DNA of 5,316 bases, from positions 1 through 5,316 of the forward strand of contig WTJQ01000496.1 in NCBI GenBank assembly GCA_011524785.1, read 5' to 3'. Positions 1 through 5,316 of this stretch are shown here, in pieces. Below the pieces are notes generated by a model, which was not told the origin of the DNA, made no database searches, and saw only the letters and a list, made by a program, of their open reading frames with translations. This DNA comes from Planctomycetota bacterium (GTDB lineage Bacteria; Planctomycetota; UBA1135; GCA-002686595). A program made the translations under genes and the position numbers. The stretch's first letter is position 1. Every line of letters begins with the position of its first letter.

Positions 1-46
1 CGGTCCTCTCCCCCATCTCGAGTGCCTCGGAAACAGCTCACCTGAA

Positions 47-72
47 GGCCCCTGGCCCCTGGCGGGCCCGCC
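47..72. repeat. Short direct repeat and 12-bp palindrome near the left edge
   Basis: GGCCCCT occurs twice in tandem at 47-60 and is followed directly by GGCGGGCCCGCC at 61-72, a perfect 12-base palindrome. In DNA this GC-rich such patterns can arise by chance. The rest of 1-86 shows no gene, tRNA or recognisable signal. Confidence 0.35.
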
Positions 73-86
73 GCGGCGCCGGTCCC

Positions 87-141
87 GCTGCAGCCCGGCT
101 GCGGCCCGGCTGTGGCCCCGCTGTGGCCCCGCTGTGGCACC
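87..141. repeat. Five-copy 11-bp tandem repeat downstream of rpoD
   Basis: Five adjacent 11-base units fill the interval without gaps: GCTGCAGCCCG, GCTGCGGCCCG, GCTGTGGCCCC, GCTGTGGCCCC and GCTGTGGCACC. The two at 109-130 are identical and the outer units differ by one to three bases. Because 11 is not a multiple of three, the same GTG-initiated peptide start appears in all three forward frames, which argues against coding. The array lies beyond the rpoD terminator. It may be a minisatellite formed by slippage; no function can be assigned. Confidence 0.85.
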
Positions 142-146
142 CCCTC

Positions 147-190
147 AAAAGGGCGCGGCGCGCCGTGCCCCCGCCAGGGCCCGCCGCGCC
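147..190 (-). terminator. Probable intrinsic terminator of rpoD
   Basis: On the coding strand GGCGCGGCG (190-182) is the exact complement of CGCCGCGCC (160-152), giving a 9-pair all-GC stem around a 21-base loop that can itself pair internally. The right arm is followed by one C and then TTTT (150-147). A GC-rich stem with an immediate U-run, 36 bases after the rpoD stop, fits a Rho-independent terminator, though the loop is long and the U-run short. Confidence 0.55.
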
Positions 191-199
191 GCAAAGTTC

Positions 200-219
200 C
201 GGCTCGCCGCCACGAGCCG
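200..219 (-). other. First hairpin downstream of rpoD
   Basis: CGGCTCG (219-213) pairs perfectly with CGAGCCG (206-200) over the loop TGGCGG, starting 7 bases after the rpoD stop codon. It is followed by GAACTTTGC, only a weak three-base U run. Alone it would be a poor terminator, but it stands directly ahead of a second, stronger hairpin, so it may stabilise the 3' end or form part of a tandem terminator. Confidence 0.4.
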
Positions 220-226
220 AGAGCTG

Positions 227-1942
<1,716 letters not shown>

Positions 1943-1957
1943 GGGGGTTCTTGGCGG

Positions 1958-1979
1958 CCGGCGCGGGGGGATGCGCCGG
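1958..1979 (-). other. GC hairpin in the 50-base dnaG-rpoD spacer
   Basis: CCGGCGC (1979-1973 on the coding strand) pairs perfectly with GCGCCGG (1964-1958) over the 8-base loop ATCCCCCC. The stem begins 13 bases after the dnaG stop and ends 15 bases before the rpoD ATG. It has no U-tract after it, so it is not an intrinsic terminator. It is flanked by a short direct repeat on the coding strand: CCAAGAAGAAC (1991-1981) and CCAAGAAC (1954-1947). In E. coli the dnaG-rpoD spacer carries an RNA processing site that uncouples the two messages; a similar role here would be an inference from position alone. No Shine-Dalgarno sequence is evident before rpoD. Confidence 0.45.
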
Positions 1980-1992
1980 TGTTCTTCTTGGG

Positions 1993-4074
1993 TCAGGCGG
2001 CGGAGGTCCGATCGGAGCCGTCGCCTCGGGAGTCGTCACCCTGGAAGTGGTCCAGGTCGGGGGGGAGGTCGTCGTGGACGGCCTCGTGTTCGGCGGCAGG
2101 AGCAGCCTCGTCGTACGGGCCGTCGGGCCCGTCGTGGGGACCGGGTTCGTCGGTCCCTGGCTCCTCCTGCTCGAAGGGGCCGAGCAGGCCATCGAGCGAG
2201 GCCGGCTCGGGCAGGGCACCGCCACGGCGCACCTCCTGGAGCAGCGCGAGGAGCTCCGGCAGCTTGGAAGCGGCCTCGGCGTCCCCCGCCGCGCTCCGGC
2301 CCTCGACGGCCCGGATCGCGTCCATGACCCGCGCGGCGCAGCGCCCGCGGACCAGCTCATCGATCTTCGCGAGGGCACGGTCCACGATCTCCTGGGGGCT
2401 CTCCGCCCCGTGCGCGCGCTCCACGAGGGGCGAGACCTTCTGCCGGGCAGGGTCCTCCCCCAGTTGGCTCAGGACGGCGCTGGGGGTCGGGTCCTCGTCC
2501 GCGTCCCAGAGGGCGGACATGGCGTCGAAGATGGCCCTCCCCGTCGCGGGCAGGTGCGTGTCGAGGCAGCGGCGGACCGCGGGGAAGAGATCGACCTCGA
2601 CCAGCACCGCGGCGAACAGGTCCGCGAGGAGCGCGAACAGCTCGTGGTCGGGTGAGCCCTCGGCACCGCCCACATCCGCGGACCGGTGCTTTCCTCGGGT
2701 CCCCCGGCCGCCGGTGCCCGGGCGTCCCGTCCCACTGCCGCCGATGGTGGTCCCCGGCTTGCCGCGGCGGTGGTTCTCGTAGTCGTCCCGCAGGGCCTTG
2801 TAGTCGATCTGCAGCTCCTGGCTCGCGAGGCGCAGGGCCTCGTCGGCCAGGGTCGCGCTGGGGAGGACCTCGAGGAGCCCGAACAGGACCTTCAGCTCGG
2901 CGACCCGCGCGCGTCCACGCGTGTCCCGCAGGCCCTCCACCATGAAGGCGTCCCACGGCATGGCGTTCTCCAGCTGGGCCTCCATCGCGGCGGCGCCGCC
3001 TCGCGCCACCACGTCCGCGGGGTCCTGACCGCCATCGATCCGCACGACCTTGAGCTCGATGTCCAGCGGGAGCAGGCCGAGGAGCGCCTTGGCCGCGGCC
3101 TTGCGCCCGGCCTCGTCCCCGTCGAACAGGAGGATGACGGTGCGCGCGCCGGTGCGCTTGACCAGCCGCGCGTGGGCCTCGGTCGTCGCCGTCCCGAGGA
3201 CCGCCACGGTCTCGCGCAGGCCCGCGGCGTGCAGGGCCATCACGTCCGTGTAGCCCTCGACGAGGATCATCCGCTGCTGCTTCCGGGCGTGGGCCAGGGC
3301 GCTGTCGTACGCGTAGATGACCGCGCCCTTCTTGAACCAGTCCGTCTCGGAGGTGTTGACGTACTTGGGGCCCTCCGCCCCGGGCAGCAGGCGCGCCCCG
3401 AAGCCGACCGTCCGTCCGCGATCGTCACGGATCGGGATCATCAGGCGGTCGTAGAAGAAGTCGTAGGCGCTGCCGTCCTCGCGACGCCGGATCAGGCCGA
3501 CGCGCTCACCGAGCTCGACGTCGCGCTCCCCCTTGGCCTGGAGGCGACGCGCGATCTGCGAGCCGCGCGGAGCGAAGCCGAGGCCGAACGACTCGATGAC
3601 GGCGCTGTCGAAGCCCCGCTCCTGCAGGTACTCACGCGCTGCCCGTCCTTCACTCCCCTTGAGGGCATCGGCGTAGAACGACTTCGCCTTGTCCAGGAGG
3701 GCGAGGCCAGGGTCATGGTCGCCGTTCTCGGGTCCGCCGCCGCGGCGCTTGCGGCGCAGGGCCTCGTGGTCCTGCTCCATGCCGACCATCTCCGCCGCGG
3801 CCTGGAGCGCGTCCATGAAGTTGCCGCCGAGCCGGAGCTCGAGCAGCTGCAGGACGTCCCCGCCGGTGCTGCAGGCGCCGAAGCAGTACCAGAGCCCCGG
3901 GTCCGGACCGATGGCGAACGAGGGGGTGTCCTCCTCGTGCAGCGGGCAGCAGGCCCAGAGGCGGTTGCTGCGCTGGACCGGCTCCTTGCCCCACGAGCGC
4001 ACGAGGGACTCCACCGGCAGGCGGGCCTTGACCTCCTCGATGAGGCGCTTGAACTCGTGGGAATCGGACGACAT
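1993..4074 (-). CDS. dnaG: DNA primase DnaG
   Basis: This is the RNA polymerase that makes short RNA primers for Okazaki fragments, working with the replicative helicase DnaB at the fork. The 693-residue protein is somewhat longer than the usual 580-620. The ATG at 4074 is chosen because the product then begins [20 protein letters not shown], matching the normal primase N-terminus; a longer in-frame start at 4419 adds only low-complexity sequence. The zinc-binding module spans about 35-75, with C43, H46, C64 and C68. The polymerase core has [20 protein letters not shown] (221-240) and [15 protein letters not shown] (246-260). The TOPRIM domain shows E273 in VEGYTD, D318 and D320 in FDGDEAG (317-323), and DPAD (351-354). 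A Gly/Thr/Arg linker (about 440-483) leads to a helical C-terminal domain (about 486-630), positioned like the helicase-binding domain. The end (about 633-693) is an acidic Asp/Glu/Pro/Gly tail. The final cysteine pair of the zinc module is spaced C-x3-C instead of the usual C-x2-C. It lies 50 bases upstream of rpoD, the classic neighbour. The catalytic residues look intact. Confidence 0.97.
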   Translation of the reverse strand: MSSDSHEFKRLIEEVKARLPVESLVRSWGKEPVQRSNRLWACCPLHEEDTPSFAIGPDPGLWYCFGACSTGGDVLQLLELRLGGNFMDALQAAAEMVGMEQDHEALRRKRRGGGPENGDHDPGLALLDKAKSFYADALKGSEGRAAREYLQERGFDSAVIESFGLGFAPRGSQIARRLQAKGERDVELGERVGLIRRREDGSAYDFFYDRLMIPIRDDRGRTVGFGARLLPGAEGPKYVNTSETDWFKKGAVIYAYDSALAHARKQQRMILVEGYTDVMALHAAGLRETVAVLGTATTEAHARLVKRTGARTVILLFDGDEAGRKAAAKALLGLLPLDIELKVVRIDGGQDPADVVARGGAAAMEAQLENAMPWDAFMVEGLRDTRGRARVAELKVLFGLLEVLPSATLADEALRLASQELQIDYKALRDDYENHRRGKPGTTIGGSGTGRPGTGGRGTRGKHRSADVGGAEGSPDHELFALLADLFAAVLVEVDLFPAVRRCLDTHLPATGRAIFDAMSALWDADEDPTPSAVLSQLGEDPARQKVSPLVERAHGAESPQEIVDRALAKIDELVRGRCAARVMDAIRAVEGRSAAGDAEAASKLPELLALLQEVRRGGALPEPASLDGLLGPFEQEEPGTDEPGPHDGPDGPYDEAAPAAEHEAVHDDLPPDLDHFQGDDSRGDGSDRTSAA

Positions 4075-4080
4075 GGGCGA

Positions 4081-4097
4081 ACCGACGCAGGGTCGGT
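4081..4097 (-). promoter_or_regulatory. Hairpin immediately upstream of the dnaG start codon
   Basis: On the coding strand, ACCGAC (4097-4092) pairs with GTCGGT (4086-4081) across the 5-base loop CCTGC. A further G-U pair is possible at the base (4098 with 4080). The stem ends about 6 bases before the ATG at 4074, which is where a ribosome binding site would normally lie. No Shine-Dalgarno sequence is visible in this interval, so the hairpin occupies the initiation region. A translational role (limiting primase output) is an inference only. Confidence 0.35.
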
Positions 4098-4233
4098 CGG
4101 GGCACAGGGGTGACCTCAGGTGCGAGCACCGCGGGTCGGGACGGGGGTGCCCCAAGGCGCGTCTCCGACCGCATGCACGAGTCGGGTCCGGAGAAGGCGT
4201 CGCCTGGTTGGGAGGGGCTTGGAGGTTCTGCTG

Positions 4234-4322
4234 AACAGGGCCAGTGGTGCCTGCTCCGATGGGTTCGAGGGGCCGGGGGGACGGCCGTCCTCGCTGGAGG
4301 GAAAGCAGGCACTCTCCCAGTT
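4234..4322 (-). other. Candidate structured RNA element in the dnaG leader
   Basis: Read on the minus strand, this stretch folds into one long imperfect hairpin. The outer part is AAC/GTT (4322-4320 with 4236-4234) and GGG/CCC (4318-4316 with 4240-4238), separated by a T-T mismatch. After a 3x6 internal loop comes an 11-pair stem (4312-4302 with 4257-4247), of which 8 pairs are perfect, GTGCCTGC/GCAGGCAC. A symmetric 8x8 internal loop follows (4301-4294 and 4265-4258). The top is a 5-pair stem CGAGG/CCTCG, a 2-base bulge and a second 5-pair stem GGCCG/CGGCC with the loop TCCCCC (4293-4266). Two pairs of the 11-pair stem are U-G only when the minus strand is transcribed and would be C-A mismatches on the plus strand, which favours a minus-strand RNA. 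I do not recognise it as a known riboswitch, SRP RNA, tmRNA or RNase P RNA. It could be a dnaG leader element, a small RNA or chance folding of GC-rich DNA. Confidence 0.35.
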
Positions 4323-4363
4323 CTGCGAAGATTAGCCCACCGCCCGGGGGTGTGGTACCGGCG

Positions 4364-4419
4364 ACCGGAAAACGATTCCCGGTGCCCCGATTCCGAGGCC
4401 CCGTCCCAGAAAGGGGCAC
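4364..4419 (-). terminator. Inverted repeats just after rsmA; possible but atypical terminator
   Basis: Starting 9 bases after the rsmA stop there are two mutually overlapping inverted repeats. The first pairs GTGCCCC (4419-4413) with GGGGCAC (4388-4382), 7 perfect pairs around a 24-base loop. The second is a tight hairpin at 4383-4364: an 8-pair stem, ACCGGGAA with TTTCCGGT including one G-U pair, and the four-base loop TCGT. The two arms share bases 4382-4383, so they compete. No run of U directly follows either stem; the TTT run is inside the second stem. An intrinsic terminator of canonical form is therefore not shown. The position fits an end-of-gene structure or an RNA-stability element for rsmA mRNA. 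The stems are visible; the role is inference. Confidence 0.3.
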
Positions 4420-4428
4420 GAAACCCCG

Positions 4429-5298
4429 TCACCGAACGCGGGAAGCGGCCTCGAGGCGCTGCCAGGCCCGGAGGTCCAGCTCCTGGACCCGCATCTCGGG
4501 CTCGATCCCGGCCTCGGCCAGGCAGGCCTCGGCGCGGGCCCGCTCGCCCAGGTGATCCCCGAGCACCCGACGCACCATCTGGCGCCTCCGCTGCAGCAGG
4601 GCCCCGGCCAGCTCCCGGACCCGATTGCGCTCCTCGGCGGGCGCGAGGTCCTCCCGAAGCCGGCCGTGGGCCAGCCTGGAGTCGACCCTCGGGCGCGGGC
4701 TGAAGGCCCCGGGAGGCACCCTGCGCCCCCCGCGCACCTCGTAGGCGAGCTGCACCGCGACGCTGAGGGCTCCCCAGTCAGGACCGCCGGCAGCCCCCGC
4801 GAGTCGATCGGCCAGCTCCTCCTGCACGAGCACGGTGAAGCTCTGCGGCGGGCGCTCGAGCCCGGCCACGAGGGCCAGGACCGGGGCTGAGATCGAGTAC
4901 GGGAGGTTGGCCACCAGGTGCCAGGGCCCCTCCTCGGGAACGGCGCTCGCCCAGGCAGGACCGAGCGCGTGCTTGCCCGCGAGGGCGTCCGCCTCGACCA
5001 CCTCGGCGTGGGGATAGGGCTCGAGGAACTCGGTCGCGACCGGCACGAGCCGGGGGTCCACCTCCAGACAGACGAGCCGACCCACGGCGTGCGCCAGGTG
5101 CACCGAGAGGAAGCCACACCCCGGGCCGACCTCCACCACGTGCGCCTCGGGCGGCAGCTCAGCATCCTCGACGATCGCCCGCGCCGTGTTCTCGTCGAGC
5201 AGGAAGTTCTGCCCGAGGCGCTTCGACGGTCGGAAGCCCGCGGCGTCGAGCGCGGCCCGAAAGCGCTGCCAGGGCGGACGCGGCGCGCGCTCGCTCAC
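4429..5298 (-). CDS. rsmA: 16S rRNA (adenine(1518)-N6/adenine(1519)-N6)-dimethyltransferase RsmA (KsgA)
   Basis: This is the S-adenosylmethionine-dependent enzyme that dimethylates two adjacent adenines in the 3'-terminal helix 45 loop of 16S rRNA during late 30S assembly in the cytoplasm. The 289-residue length is normal for the family. Visible motifs are LGQNFL at 28-33 (family N-terminal signature), the SAM-binding motif VEVGPGCG at 55-62, the acidic LEVD at 78-81, VEADAL at 101-106, the catalytic NLPY at 131-134, VQEELADRL at 158-166, VPPGAFSPRPRVDS at 194-207, and the C-terminal domain with RRRQMVRRVLG at 237-247. The start is a GTG. It is chosen because a G-rich Shine-Dalgarno-like stretch (GAGGGGG on the coding strand, 5312-5306) lies 7 bases before it and because it leaves a usual-length N-terminus. 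The frame stays open to the window edge, so a start further upstream cannot be excluded. The gene ends in TGA. The next gene, dnaG, is co-oriented but lies 354 bases away, so co-transcription is uncertain. Methylation function is certain from the motifs; nothing looks broken. Confidence 0.96.
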   Translation of the reverse strand: MSERAPRPPWQRFRAALDAAGFRPSKRLGQNFLLDENTARAIVEDAELPPEAHVVEVGPGCGFLSVHLAHAVGRLVCLEVDPRLVPVATEFLEPYPHAEVVEADALAGKHALGPAWASAVPEEGPWHLVANLPYSISAPVLALVAGLERPPQSFTVLVQEELADRLAGAAGGPDWGALSVAVQLAYEVRGGRRVPPGAFSPRPRVDSRLAHGRLREDLAPAEERNRVRELAGALLQRRRQMVRRVLGDHLGERARAEACLAEAGIEPEMRVQELDLRAWQRLEAASRVR

Positions 5299-5316
5299 CG
5301 AGACGCCCCCTCGCGC

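Larger units (their letters stand above)
4075..4428 (-). other. 354-base non-coding gap between rsmA and dnaG (probable promoter and leader region of dnaG-rpoD)
   Basis: No reading frame here looks like a protein. The frame of dnaG runs upstream to 4419, but those 115 extra codons give a low-complexity Pro/Arg/Gly sequence with no relation to a primase N-terminus. The gap contains at least five inverted repeats: 4382-4388/4413-4419, 4364-4383, the large element at 4234-4322, a 5-pair stem at 4165-4169/4181-4185 (CCGAC/GTCGG) whose loop contains GCATGC, and a 6-pair stem at 4081-4097. A small hairpin GGTG-CTCG-CACC lies at 4130-4119. On the coding strand there is a TAATCT hexamer at 4334-4329 that could serve as a weak -10 element and would start transcription at the foot of the large hairpin. 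No acceptable -35 hexamer sits at the right distance, so no promoter is called. Confidence 0.6.

Noticed and set aside
1..16. Possible start of another minus-strand gene (ATG at 16-14 with GAGG at 28-25 eight bases before it).
   Set aside because: Only five codons remain inside the window, so coding cannot be judged, and such a pattern is likely by chance in this composition.
2686..4113. A 475-codon open frame on the plus strand opposite dnaG.
   Set aside because: Same shadow effect; it mirrors the primase codons and has no recognisable motifs.
4230..4330. 6S RNA, SRP RNA or a known riboswitch in the rsmA-dnaG gap.
   Set aside because: The SRP domain IV signature (tetraloop with the CAGG/AGCAG internal loop) is absent, and no conserved riboswitch core was recognised on either strand. 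A loose likeness to 6S RNA on the plus strand (GGGCCAGT) is too short to count.
4329..4357. Promoter for dnaG with TAATCT as -10 on the minus strand.
   Set aside because: The -10 match is weak and the hexamers 16-18 bases upstream (TACCAC and neighbours) do not resemble TTGACA; kept only as a note in the gap entry.
4075..4419. In-frame 115-residue N-terminal extension of DnaG.
   Set aside because: The extension is Pro/Arg/Gly-rich and overlaps several hairpins, while the ATG at 4074 gives the normal primase beginning.

Overview
The window is GC-rich bacterial chromosome (G+C clearly above two-thirds by eye). It holds three complete housekeeping genes, all on the minus strand and transcribed in the order rsmA (ksgA), dnaG, rpoD. 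They supply a ribosome-maturation methyltransferase, the replication primase and the primary sigma factor. I see no mobile element, CRISPR array, tRNA, rRNA or foreign-looking gene. The best guess for the host is a member of Planctomycetota. This rests on remembered similarity of the RpoD region 1.2/non-conserved region (residues about 95-180) and of the residues before the region 4.2 helix-turn-helix ([12 protein letters not shown]) to planctomycete sigma factors. It is an inference, not a search result.

Layout from the right edge, in the direction of transcription. rsmA occupies 5298-4429 with a GTG start. A 354-base gap (4428-4075) follows; it carries no convincing gene but contains several inverted repeats, including a long two-part hairpin between about 4234 and 4322 and a hairpin just before the dnaG start. 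dnaG occupies 4074-1993 and is separated by 50 bases from rpoD (1942-227). That 50-base spacer holds a 7-bp GC hairpin without a U-tract. Downstream of rpoD are two hairpins, the second followed by UUUU (probable intrinsic terminator, about 147-190). Beyond these lie a five-copy 11-bp tandem repeat (87-141) and featureless GC-rich DNA to the left edge.

The dnaG-rpoD pair is the core of the 'macromolecular synthesis' arrangement known from many bacteria, where initiation of replication primers and housekeeping transcription are co-expressed. Here the upstream neighbour is rsmA rather than rpsU. The 354-base gap makes it likely that dnaG-rpoD has its own promoter, although I could not identify a convincing one. 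Dense GC-rich reading frames exist on both strands; the long antisense frames are shadows of these three genes.

The points most worth a second look are the C-x3-C spacing in the DnaG zinc-binding module, the structured leader ahead of dnaG, the hairpins at the dnaG start and in the dnaG-rpoD spacer, and the acidic tail that extends DnaG. I do not see evidence for a wholly new system in this window.
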